From contig WYDT01000019.1 in NCBI GenBank assembly GCA_013122435.1, forward strand, positions 62,001 to 126,000: a stretch of 64,000 nucleotides of DNA, given 5' to 3'. The stretch is from Chloroflexi bacterium AL-N1 (lineage in GTDB: Bacteria > Chloroflexota > Chloroflexia > Chloroflexales > Roseiflexaceae). Shown here one piece after another: positions 1 to 7,911 of this stretch. Positions within the stretch are counted from its first letter, which is position 1, and every line of letters begins with the position of its first letter. Position numbers and translations under genes: made by a program. Below the pieces are notes generated by a model. It was not told where the DNA came from. It saw nothing but the letters and a program-made list of their open reading frames with translations, and did no database searches.

Positions 1-329
1 CCCGAGATTTCTTCGGCGCCTTGTTTACCCAACGCACTCAGTTGTTCAGAAAGCGCAGTAAAGCCAGAGAGATCAGCAAATAAGACCGTCCCATTCCAAT
101 AGGCACCTTGAATACGATGGGGATGGGGGTCTAGCAGCTGAGAAGCAACCATAATTGATGGACTATATGTGGCCAGAGACATAAGGCGTGTTCGTAGATG
201 AGTGCATACATCCTGTAGCAACAGCGGTGAGGGATCCGCCTCGGCTGCCAAATGAGTATACACCTCCGCAGGCAGATGCATCTGGAGACGCTGAGTCAGT
301 TGTTGAACTACAGAACTGTGGTGGCTCAC
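1..329 (-). CDS. Class III adenylate/guanylate cyclase domain protein, 3' end cut by window
   Basis: Reading the minus strand from a GTG at 329 gives 109 codons without a stop up to the window edge. Residues about 78-90 read TVLFADLSGFTAL, the hallmark start of the class III nucleotide cyclase catalytic domain, with the metal-binding Asp in FADLSGFT. The start is supported by AGGAA about 6 bases upstream and by an in-frame TGA two codons before the GTG. Such proteins convert ATP or GTP to cyclic nucleotide; in Chloroflexota they are often long, with AAA+ and TPR parts after the cyclase, but that portion lies outside the window. Two cyclic-nucleotide-binding kinases occur later in the window (4154 and 42468), so a cNMP signalling role is plausible but only inferred. 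Activity cannot be judged because most of the catalytic domain is missing. Confidence 0.8.
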   Translation of the reverse strand, partial: MSHHSSVVQQLTQRLQMHLPAEVYTHLAAEADPSPLLLQDVCTHLRTRLMSLATYSPSIMVASQLLDPHPHRIQGAYWNGTVLFADLSGFTALSEQLSALGKQGAEEIS

Positions 330-727
330 CGTTCATTCCTATCAGTTTTCATCATATAGTCACAATCAATGTAGATATGGTTGTCTATGTAAGGTGTAGT
401 TGCTAACTGAGGGTATACATATAGTAGCATAGATTCAAAATCGCAACACCCTTTTTCATACCCCTAGTATAAACGAAGGACTTGTCTATATTTGCTCATG
501 TATTTGCTCTGGAACTCTGGTACCTTTAAGTATACACCTTAATGGTGACATTTGTGTAAACACAACAGACATATAGAGATACCAAAGCTACCTATTGTGA
601 CATTTTACTCATCACACCAGAGGCACCATCGATTTTATGATACACAAGGGACATTTGCTTCTCTATGCAAAAATTCCTACAATAAAGCTTGTTGTATAAC
701 ATTTCAACGCATAAGTGCGAGGTGCAT
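330..727. other. Divergent intergenic region, no gene seen
   Basis: About 400 bases lie between the minus-strand cyclase and the plus-strand phosphatase. The stretch is AT-rich and short reading frames in it lack ribosome binding sites and family resemblance. It must carry promoters in both directions, but I could not pick a convincing -35/-10 pair. Confidence 0.5.
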
Positions 728-1447
728 ATGTTAGAGGTACAAACAGCAGTTGCGAAAATCCCTGGCCATGGGAACGTAGAAAGTGGTGACACCTTCGAAA
801 TGATTGAGCGACCCGGTGGGGGTTTCTCGTTTGTGTTGGTCAACGGACAAGGCAGTGGGCGTGGCGCGAAAACACTGAGTAACCTCGTTATCACCCGTGT
901 GATTACCCAACTCAAGGATGGCGCACGCGATGGTGTGGTGGCACGTGGAGCGCACGACTATCTTTATACGTACCGTATGGGGCAGGTCGCAGCAACGCTC
1001 AACATCCTATCTGTCGATTTTCAGAGTCATACCATCCTGATCACCCGTAACAACCCGGCCCCTTTTCTGGTACTCACCACTGATGGTATCGAAACACACC
1101 ACGAGCCATCGGCCCCTATCGGCCTCCATCCGATGACGAAGCCAAATATTACCGAACTACCAGTGCATCCATATACTTATGTAATTGCTTTCACCGATGG
1201 ATTGCTGAAAGCTGGAGAACGCTACGATGAGGATGTTGAGCTGGGGAATTTTCTCGTCGGTTGGGATGCTAAAGCAGGATATAGCGCCATAAATCTCTGC
1301 GACGCGCTCTTGAACCGGGTTACCAAAATCGACCGTGGTGAGCCTGCAGACGACATCACAATCATCGTACTCGCATTGCTCCCTTCCACAACCGATAAAC
1401 GTATTCGCCGTGTCAGTGCCAATTTTCACATGGAGCGACCAACATAA
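728..1447 (+). CDS. SpoIIE/PP2C-type serine phosphatase, 239 aa
   Basis: A compact stand-alone PPM phosphatase domain of the SpoIIE/RsbX/RsbU kind, which normally dephosphorylates anti-anti-sigma (STAS) proteins. The metal-binding motif 1 Asp is in ESGDTFEM (D21), the DG-type loop appears as VNGQGSGRGA (residues 38-47), the late metal motif as FTDGL and the C-terminal one as ADDITIIVL. Oddly, the usual Asp of the DGxGSG loop is Asn (N39), so catalysis may be weakened or altered. The start is placed at the ATG at 728 because GAGG sits 5 bases upstream; an upstream in-frame codon at 689 has no such site. No kinase or STAS partner is adjacent; the nearest STAS protein is at 37087. The family assignment is firm, the substrate is unknown. 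Confidence 0.8.
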   Translation: MLEVQTAVAKIPGHGNVESGDTFEMIERPGGGFSFVLVNGQGSGRGAKTLSNLVITRVITQLKDGARDGVVARGAHDYLYTYRMGQVAATLNILSVDFQSHTILITRNNPAPFLVLTTDGIETHHEPSAPIGLHPMTKPNITELPVHPYTYVIAFTDGLLKAGERYDEDVELGNFLVGWDAKAGYSAINLCDALLNRVTKIDRGEPADDITIIVLALLPSTTDKRIRRVSANFHMERPT

Positions 1448-1656
1448 CCCCAGAGAACCTCCCATCTAAGTCCTCATAGGGCGAGTAGTTCATCCAGACG
1501 CTGCTGGCCCTTACCATACTGCAAAATCCTTTATCAAACCATATGAAATGCTATTTATAAACAGTAACACCAGCATACCATAAGAGCATGTCGTGCCTGT
1601 GATAACACTTCATCAAAATCATCCAATGGGATTGGATGTTATATCGCTTGATGGTG

Positions 1657-1697
1657 TTGACATAGGTGGTATCTGGATGTATTATTTAGCTGGCTAA
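1657..1697 (+). promoter_or_regulatory. marR promoter with palindromic operator at +1
   Basis: TTGACA (1657-1662), a 17-base spacer and TATTAT (1680-1685) form a near-consensus sigma-70 promoter. Directly after the -10, TTAGCTGGCTAA (1686-1697) is a perfect palindrome of two 5-base arms around TG, sitting over the expected transcription start. Position and symmetry fit autorepression by the MarR protein encoded at 1716. A closely matching copy stands before the next gene (2181). Confidence 0.7.
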
Positions 1698-1715
1698 CAA
1701 AAAAGGACATATTCA

Positions 1716-2159
1716 ATGGCCTGTCAACATACGTATTCCGATAAAATCAGTTATCTTCTTATGCAGATCGCGCGCCTACACCGCACCAACGCAGGTAAAC
1801 TTTTGGGGAGGATCGATATACACCCCGGTCAGGAGTTTATTCTGATGCAACTCTGGAAAGAGGATGGACTCATGCCGTCGCAACTCGCGAATCGCTTGGG
1901 CGTTCAACCGCCAACGGTCACTAAGATGCTCCAACGGATGGAGGTAACTGGCCTGATCGAGCGGCGATCCTATGCCGAAGATAGTCGGGTATCTCATGTG
2001 TATCTCACCGAACAAGGACGGGCGACACGTAACGATGTTGAGGCTGTGTGGAACCAGATTGAGGAATGCATCATACGCGATCTCAGCGTCGAAGAACACG
2101 TGATTCTGCGTCGGCTCTTGATCCAGATCAAGAGCAATCTGGCAACCTTTGAACCATAG
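1716..2159 (+). CDS. MarR family transcriptional regulator
   Basis: A 147-residue winged-helix regulator of normal MarR length. The central part (about residues 45-105) reads as a MarR domain: GQEFILMQLWKEDGL, then the recognition helix region PSQLANRLGVQPPTVTKML, then the wing with ERRSYAEDSRVSHVYLTEQG. MarR dimers bind palindromic sites and are usually released by small ligands such as aromatic compounds or drugs. It is followed by a small DUF5519 protein and a MATE exporter, so control of efflux is the likely job. Matching palindromes stand before this gene and before the next one. The start is the first ATG; AAAAGGAC lies about 9 bases upstream. Confidence 0.9.
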   Translation: MACQHTYSDKISYLLMQIARLHRTNAGKLLGRIDIHPGQEFILMQLWKEDGLMPSQLANRLGVQPPTVTKMLQRMEVTGLIERRSYAEDSRVSHVYLTEQGRATRNDVEAVWNQIEECIIRDLSVEEHVILRRLLIQIKSNLATFEP

Positions 2160-2180
2160 TAAAAAATTTTTAGCTTAATA

Positions 2181-2192
2181 TTAGCCGACTAA
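2181..2192. promoter_or_regulatory. Second candidate MarR operator
   Basis: TTAGCCGACTAA repeats the 1686-1697 palindrome with two changes, and the match continues downstream (both are followed by CAAAA). A TAATAT hexamer (2176-2181) precedes it as TATTAT precedes the first copy, but no good -35 is visible here. It lies 35 bases before the DUF5519 gene. Binding by the adjacent MarR protein is inference. Confidence 0.55.
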
Positions 2193-2226
2193 CAAAATAT
2201 CAAAATATAAAGAATAGAGGTATAGC

Positions 2227-2559
2227 ATGGCTGTCCCGAATGCTCAACAATATATCACACAACATATGCAGGAACGGCATGGTGTCACCATCCATCCACA
2301 TCGCTTTGGTGGCACCGAATATCGTCTTGGTAAGCGCGAGATCGGCCATATTCATGGCGATCACCTTGTCGATATTCCCTTCCCTACTAAAGTGCGCTAC
2401 GAAGTCATCGAGGCAGGACTCGCCGAACCCCACCACATTCTCAAAGACAGTGGCTGGGTAAGTCTCTATCTACGTCAACCGGGCGACGTGGAACGCGCAA
2501 TCACCCTGCTACAGCGCTCTTTTGAACTCACACAACAAAAATGGTCGGACCAAAAGTAA
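2227..2559 (+). CDS. DUF5519 (luciferase-named) family protein
   Basis: A 110-residue cytoplasmic protein with the conserved core of the small family catalogued as DUF5519 or 'luciferase domain': GHIHGDHLVDIPFP near residues 39-52, then LAEPHHILKDSGWVSLYLR near 67-86. Despite the name there is no evidence of light production; the biochemical role of the family is not established. It lies between marR and a MATE gene, with an operator-like palindrome before it and a strong terminator after it, so it appears to be its own short unit under MarR control. The start has AGAGG about 7 bases upstream. Confidence 0.75.
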   Translation: MAVPNAQQYITQHMQERHGVTIHPHRFGGTEYRLGKREIGHIHGDHLVDIPFPTKVRYEVIEAGLAEPHHILKDSGWVSLYLRQPGDVERAITLLQRSFELTQQKWSDQK

Positions 2560-2566
2560 CTACTCA

Positions 2567-2605
2567 CGGACGAGAGCCCTGGTTTTAGCTCTCGTCCGCT
2601 TTTTG
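2567..2605 (+). terminator. Intrinsic terminator after DUF5519 gene
   Basis: CGGACGAGAGC (2567-2577) pairs perfectly with GCTCTCGTCCG (2588-2598) around a 10-base loop, followed by CTTTTTG. It would separate the marR-DUF5519 transcript from the MATE gene unless read through. Confidence 0.85.
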
Positions 2606-2624
2606 ACGATCTTGGAGAACTTTC

Positions 2625-4007
2625 ATGCAAGCACCACAGAAGGCCAGACTGGTTGATGCGCCAGTCGGGCCGACTCTCGTACGTCTTACGCTGCCAATGA
2701 TCATCGGCATTCTTGCCATGATTGCCTTTAATCTGGTTGACACCTTTTTCGTGGGACAGCTCGGCACGACCGAATTGGCTGCCATGAGTTTTACCTTTCC
2801 CGTTGTGCTCGTCGTTGGGAGCCTTGCGATGGGTCTCGGCGTAGGAACCTCTTCGGTCATCTCACGGGCGATTGGCTCTGGCAACGACAGTCAGGTACGT
2901 CGACTAACCACCGACAGCCTGATACTCTCCGTATTGATTGTGTTGGTCTTTGCTATCATCGGATTTGCCACTATCGATCCAATATTTCGGCTGCTCGGCG
3001 CGACTGACGAGACCTTGCCGCTCATCCGTGAATATATGACGATCTGGTATATCGGTATGCCATTCATTGTCATTCCGATGGTTGGCAACAATGCTATTCG
3101 TGCCACCGGGGATACCCAAACACCAAGTATTGTGATGCTGGTGGCAGTAGCAATCAACATTGTGCTTGATCCTCTGCTCATCTTTGGTATTGGCCCTTTC
3201 CCACGGCTGGAATTAGCAGGCGCCGCGATTGCCACTGTTATGGCACGTGCGATAACTTTTGGGGTGGCGATCTGGGTGTTGGCAAAACGCGAGCAAATGA
3301 TCACCTTTGTAAAACCACACCTTGCAGAAGTCGTGCAATCCTGGCGACAAATTCTCTATATTGGCTTGCCCAGCGCAGGCACCAATATGATTTTGCCACT
3401 TGCCATAGGCGTGGTTACCAGTCTGGTGGCACCATACGGGAAAGCCTCAGTCGCTGCATTGGGTATCGCCACACGCATCGATCCCTTCGCTATCGCAGTC
3501 ATCATGGCACTTGCTTCGGTATTAAGTCCGTTTATTGGCCAGAATTGGGGCGCTGGCAAACCCGATCGTGTGTCCCAGGCGTTGAAGTTGAGCTATCGTT
3601 TTGCGCTCATCTGGGGCATTGCGATGGCACTCATCCTGGCTATTGCTGCTCGACCCATTGCCTCATTATTTAGCGACAATCCAGACGTTATCGATTTAGT
3701 GACACTGTATCTACAGCTCGTTCCACTTGGTTATGGTCTTCAGGGTGTACTGCTGTTGTCGAATACGACCTTGAACGTGCTCAGAAAACCATTCCATGCA
3801 TCGGCGCTGTCGCTCACCCAGATGTTTGTTTTGTACATCCCACTTGCTACGCTTGCTTCATATACTGTAGGAATACCGGGTATTTTTGCTGCAGCACTCA
3901 ACGCCAACATCATCGTCGGTATCCTAGCCTACTTCTGGGTTCGCCGGACACTCAACGTTGAACAGCGCCTGCAAACCAATCTGGTACACCGATACAATCA
4001 AACCTAG
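2625..4007 (+). CDS. MATE family multidrug efflux transporter
   Basis: A 460-residue integral membrane protein with about twelve hydrophobic helices, the usual MATE size. The N-terminus reads PTLVRLTLPMIIGILAMIAF followed by VDTFFVGQLGTTELAAMSF, the signature of the first MATE helices, and the second half repeats the pattern with FAIAVIMALASVLSPFIGQNWGAG. MATE proteins expel cationic drugs or metabolites using Na+ or H+. A GGAG sequence lies 8 bases before the ATG. The upstream marR suggests drug-inducible expression, although a terminator lies between, so this gene may need its own promoter or read-through. Substrate unknown. Confidence 0.9.
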   Translation: MQAPQKARLVDAPVGPTLVRLTLPMIIGILAMIAFNLVDTFFVGQLGTTELAAMSFTFPVVLVVGSLAMGLGVGTSSVISRAIGSGNDSQVRRLTTDSLILSVLIVLVFAIIGFATIDPIFRLLGATDETLPLIREYMTIWYIGMPFIVIPMVGNNAIRATGDTQTPSIVMLVAVAINIVLDPLLIFGIGPFPRLELAGAAIATVMARAITFGVAIWVLAKREQMITFVKPHLAEVVQSWRQILYIGLPSAGTNMILPLAIGVVTSLVAPYGKASVAALGIATRIDPFAIAVIMALASVLSPFIGQNWGAGKPDRVSQALKLSYRFALIWGIAMALILAIAARPIASLFSDNPDVIDLVTLYLQLVPLGYGLQGVLLLSNTTLNVLRKPFHASALSLTQMFVLYIPLATLASYTVGIPGIFAAALNANIIVGILAYFWVRRTLNVEQRLQTNLVHRYNQT

Positions 4008-4153
4008 CCATCAAGGGAGTTACCTGATTACTTAATACACGGTATACTTGATTTGAAAAATCTACTCTGATACAAACCCATCAATGATTGATTGTCGATA
4101 CTGCTTATTAGCATTTTTGGTGGTGTTTCTGTCCCTCAACATATTGGTAGTGA

Positions 4154-5560
4154 GTGAGGTATATGAACCAAATCTATAACATTCCTCTTTTTGATGGAAT
4201 TCCAGAAGCAGAGCTACAGTGGTTGTTCGCACACAGCGTTGAACAAGATTTGGAAACTGGTACCTTCTTTTTTCGTGAACATGGGCCAGCCGAAACATTC
4301 TATATTGTGCTAGAAGGCGAACTGCAAATAACCCGTGATATCAACGGACAGATGACCGTCATGGGCACAACACCGCGTGGCATTATTGGTGGTGAGCAAT
4401 CGTTGCTCAACAATATCAACTCAGCGGTTTCAGCACGTGCAATTGTCCCCAGCCGACTGATGGTACTCACTAAGGACCATTTTCGAGCAATGTTTGGCGC
4501 CTGCCCGATCCTGAGTGCACGTATTTTACACATTGCGGGCCAGCGCGCCTTTGGCTATGCGACCGTTGTGAAACAACAGGAGAAAATGTCAGCCCTCGGG
4601 CAGCTCTCAGCCGGGCTGGCGCATGAACTCAATAATCCTGCAGCAGCCGTGCGTCGCGCCGTTATGACACTGCGTGATGCCATTCCGGCGCTACAGGAGC
4701 AGACCATCTCATTACACGATCTGGGACTTTCAAGTAACCAAATCGGAGATCTCCGCGTCTTTCAAAAAGAAATCATCAACCGAGCGCTTACGGCTCAGCC
4801 ACTTGCACCACTGGAACAAAGTGACCGCGAAGATGCAATAGGCACTTGGCTTGATGAGCATGGTATCGATGATGCATGGGAGATGGCATCGGCATTTGTC
4901 ACAGCCTGTCTCACACAAGATGAGCTTGAAGAACTGGTCCAGCGATTGTCGATACAGGGCGTCACAGCCGTGTTCGCCTGGCTCCATAGCACATTAAACA
5001 CCGTAAGTGCCCTCGACGAAATTGAACAATGTGGACGTCGCATCTCAGATCTGGTCGGTGCTGTGAAGTCATACACGTATATGGATCAGGCTCCTATCCA
5101 GGAGGTGAATATTCATCATGGTCTTGATAATACGCTAAAAATTCTACAACACAAACTTGGGCAGATTACGATCCTGCGCGAATACGATCCAAACCTGCCG
5201 CTTATTCAGGCCCGTGGTGGTGAACTCAACCAGGTTTGGACAAATATGATTGACAACGCGATTGACGCCCTCAACGGTACCGGAGAAATCCACCTGATCA
5301 CCCGTGGCGAGAATGACTTCGTCATGATCGAAGTGGCTGACAACGGGCCGGGAATTCCGCAGGAGGTGATGCCACATCTCTTTGAACCCTTCTTCACGAC
5401 CAAAGATGTTGGCCTTGGTACAGGGTTAGGGCTGGATATCAGTTATCGTATCATCCAGTTACACGACGGCTCGATAGAAGTACAATCAAAACCAGGTCAG
5501 ACCCGTTTTATCATCCGCTTACCACATCGCATGCAGGGCGAAACTGAATACACAAAATGA
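4154..5560 (+). CDS. Cyclic-nucleotide-binding sensor histidine kinase
   Basis: Residues about 10-130 form a Crp-like cNMP-binding domain (EHGPAETFYIVLEGELQI, then GIIGGEQSLLNN). Next comes a HisKA dimerisation helix with the phosphoacceptor His near 157 in SAGLAHELNNPAAA, a long alpha-helical spacer, and a C-terminal HATPase with the N box NMIDNAIDAL, the G1 box DNGPGIP and the G2 box GTGLGLDIS. No membrane segment is seen, so it is a soluble sensor. A paralogue of the same length lies at 41062-42468. Its TGA stop overlaps the antiporter ATG by four bases, so the two are translationally coupled. The GTG at 4154 is the longest start; an ATG at 4163 has GAGG close upstream and may be the true one. 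Confidence 0.88.
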   Translation: MRYMNQIYNIPLFDGIPEAELQWLFAHSVEQDLETGTFFFREHGPAETFYIVLEGELQITRDINGQMTVMGTTPRGIIGGEQSLLNNINSAVSARAIVPSRLMVLTKDHFRAMFGACPILSARILHIAGQRAFGYATVVKQQEKMSALGQLSAGLAHELNNPAAAVRRAVMTLRDAIPALQEQTISLHDLGLSSNQIGDLRVFQKEIINRALTAQPLAPLEQSDREDAIGTWLDEHGIDDAWEMASAFVTACLTQDELEELVQRLSIQGVTAVFAWLHSTLNTVSALDEIEQCGRRISDLVGAVKSYTYMDQAPIQEVNIHHGLDNTLKILQHKLGQITILREYDPNLPLIQARGGELNQVWTNMIDNAIDALNGTGEIHLITRGENDFVMIEVADNGPGIPQEVMPHLFEPFFTTKDVGLGTGLGLDISYRIIQLHDGSIEVQSKPGQTRFIIRLPHRMQGETEYTK

Positions 5561-7896
5561 AGGAACATATGCTTCACGCGCTGGCCCAGGAAAGTACCTT
5601 GCCGTTTCTCTCTGAAGTTGTCGCGCTTCTGGGTATCAGTGCCATCATCGCGTACCTGTGTTTTCGTGTGGGTCTGGTTCCCATTGTTGGTTTTCTCATC
5701 GCTGGTGTCGTGATTGGCCCCAACACACTAGGGTTGGTGCAGAACCGTGAACTGATCGATGCGACGGCTGAAATCGGTATCATCTTACTCTTGTTTACGA
5801 TTGGTATTGAATTCAGTCTGGGAAAATTAGCGCAGATTAGAAACATTATCCTTATTGGAGGTGGCTTTCAGGTTGGGCTTACGGTTGCACTGGTCACAGG
5901 GTTGTTTGTGCTACTGGGCCTTTCGTGGCAGATCGGCGTTTTTAGCGGTTGTTTGATCGCATTAAGCAGTACAGCGATTATTCTTAAGCTGCTGTCCGAC
6001 CGCTCCGAAACAAACGCCCCCGTGGGTCAGATCGCGCTGGGTGTATCGATCTTTCAAGACCTGACTGCGATCATCATGGTCTTGCTGGTGCCAATGTTGA
6101 GTGGAGATGGCGGCTCTGGCATGGATATTGTGTGGGCACTCCTACGGGCTCTCGCCATCATTCTGGTCGTGCTGGTCGTTGCACGGCGGATCATGCCACC
6201 CATTCTTGAGGTCGTTGCACGTACCTGCTCAACCGAAATCTTTCTACTGACCGTCATTGCGATCTGCTTTGGCACAGCCTGGCTTACCAACATGGCTGGT
6301 GTCAGTCTCTCGCTGGGAGCTTTCCTCGCTGGCCTGATTGTCAGTGAGAGTTCGTTTAGCGAGTATTCCTTTGGTGAGATTCTGCCATTACAAATTTTGT
6401 TTAGTGCTACCTTTTTTGTATCTGTTGGAATGTTGCTCGATGTACGTTTTGTGCTCGAACAACCACTGCTGATTCTCGGTGTGGTTGCTGGCATTCTGGT
6501 CATTAAGATGCTCACAACAGGTATCGGAGTCATCATGCTTGGCTATCCCTTACGCACCGCATTGCTCTCGGGATTTTTTCTCGCCCAGGTCGGGGAGTTT
6601 TCGTTTGTGCTCGAACGTGTAGGGCGCTCGGCAGACATCTTTCCATTGGGTATGGCTGAAACAGGCGGACAAACGTTTATCGCTGCAACCGTTATTCTGA
6701 TGGTGCTGACCCCGTTTCTGACTCAATTTGGATACTGGTTAGACAATCGTTTAGCGCAACGTGAGACCAATAACATCAGGGAAGCAATGGGAGCACCGGC
6801 AGAAACAGAAACGTTTCGCAACCTGGAGAATCACGTCATCGTTGTGGGGTATGGCGAATGCAGCCGACAACTGGTGCGTGTGCTGCGGAACTCACGCATC
6901 CCATATGTCATTACCACACTTAATCCAGGTGGTGCCAACGAGGCCGAAATCGAGGGGCTACCCGTACTGCGTGGCGACGGCAGCCGTTTGTATACCCTTT
7001 CGATTGTAAACGTTGAACGCGCCAAGATGATCGTCAACGCCGACGATGATCCGGCCATGGCACGGCGTGTTGTCAACGTGGCACGACTCGCAAACCCAAC
7101 GCTGTCGATCATTGTGCGTACACGCTATACCGCTGAGATGGAGCCACTCACCCAGGCCGGGGCAGATATCGTGATTGCTGAAGAATTAGAAAGTACTGTG
7201 CAGCTCTTTGCACAGGTTCTTGAAGCCTATCGTATTTCGCCGGAAGAAACCGAGGCCCACCTCCAATCGATGCGTGCCAAGGGATATGCGGTGCTACGCC
7301 AAAGTGCCGCAGCCTCAAGCATTGCGCCAATTGTCTGTAAAAATCTGGACGAAGACTGCATGCATACGCGCATCGTGACTATTCGTGAGGGCGCTCACGC
7401 CGCCGGGCAGACACTTCAGGAATTGAACTTAGCACAGAACTTTGGTTTGCAAGTCCAGGCCATCCAGCGCGATGGACAAACGATCACCGATCTGGATGAT
7501 AAACTATCACTCGTGCTTGATGATCAACTTGTGCTGGTAGGCAGCGCAACTCAATTCGCGCAGAGTGCCGATGTTTTTCGTGTCGGGACGCTGGCCGAGA
7601 GCGATGGGACAACCGATACGCCATCTCGCAATCGTCGTACCTCAGGCTGTACCCACACCGATCAGATACGCGATGTGTTGCCCCGTACACAGGGATGCGA
7701 GGAGTGTATGGCAATGGGCGAAAAATGGGTACACCTACGCATGTGTCTTATCTGTGGCCACGTTGGGTGTTGCGATTCATCAAAACACAAACATGCAGCA
7801 GCACATTTTCACGAAACCGAGCATCCGATTGTCCAATCCATCGAACCCGGTGAAGATTGGCGCTGGTGCTACATAGACAAAACCTTTATACGATAG
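5557..7896 (+). CDS. CPA2 cation:proton antiporter with TrkA domains and UBP zinc finger
   Basis: Residues about 10-400 form a Kef/YbaL-type CPA2 antiporter (GFLIAGVVIGPNTLGLV, IALSSTAIILKLL, FLAQVGEFSFVLERVG). A TrkA-N nucleotide-binding Rossmann fold follows from about 425 (HVIVVGYGECSRQLV, then RGDGSRLYTLSIVNVERAKMIV), then a TrkA-C domain (about 600-680). Residues about 698-779 are an extra UBP-type zinc finger: GCTHTD, CEECMAMG, CLICGHVGCCDSSKHKHAAAHF, ending EDWRWCYIDK. The antiporter would exchange K+ or Na+ for protons under NAD(H) control; the UBP module binds ubiquitin C-termini in eukaryotes, but its bacterial ligand is unclear. Coupling to the overlapping cNMP kinase upstream suggests shared regulation. 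Confidence 0.9.
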   Translation: MKEHMLHALAQESTLPFLSEVVALLGISAIIAYLCFRVGLVPIVGFLIAGVVIGPNTLGLVQNRELIDATAEIGIILLLFTIGIEFSLGKLAQIRNIILIGGGFQVGLTVALVTGLFVLLGLSWQIGVFSGCLIALSSTAIILKLLSDRSETNAPVGQIALGVSIFQDLTAIIMVLLVPMLSGDGGSGMDIVWALLRALAIILVVLVVARRIMPPILEVVARTCSTEIFLLTVIAICFGTAWLTNMAGVSLSLGAFLAGLIVSESSFSEYSFGEILPLQILFSATFFVSVGMLLDVRFVLEQPLLILGVVAGILVIKMLTTGIGVIMLGYPLRTALLSGFFLAQVGEFSFVLERVGRSADIFPLGMAETGGQTFIAATVILMVLTPFLTQFGYWLDNRLAQRETNNIREAMGAPAETETFRNLENHVIVVGYGECSRQLVRVLRNSRIPYVITTLNPGGANEAEIEGLPVLRGDGSRLYTLSIVNVERAKMIVNADDDPAMARRVVNVARLANPTLSIIVRTRYTAEMEPLTQAGADIVIAEELESTVQLFAQVLEAYRISPEETEAHLQSMRAKGYAVLRQSAAASSIAPIVCKNLDEDCMHTRIVTIREGAHAAGQTLQELNLAQNFGLQVQAIQRDGQTITDLDDKLSLVLDDQLVLVGSATQFAQSADVFRVGTLAESDGTTDTPSRNRRTSGCTHTDQIRDVLPRTQGCEECMAMGEKWVHLRMCLICGHVGCCDSSKHKHAAAHFHETEHPIVQSIEPGEDWRWCYIDKTFIR

Positions 7897-7911
7897 AGCG
7901 AGGTCAACTCA

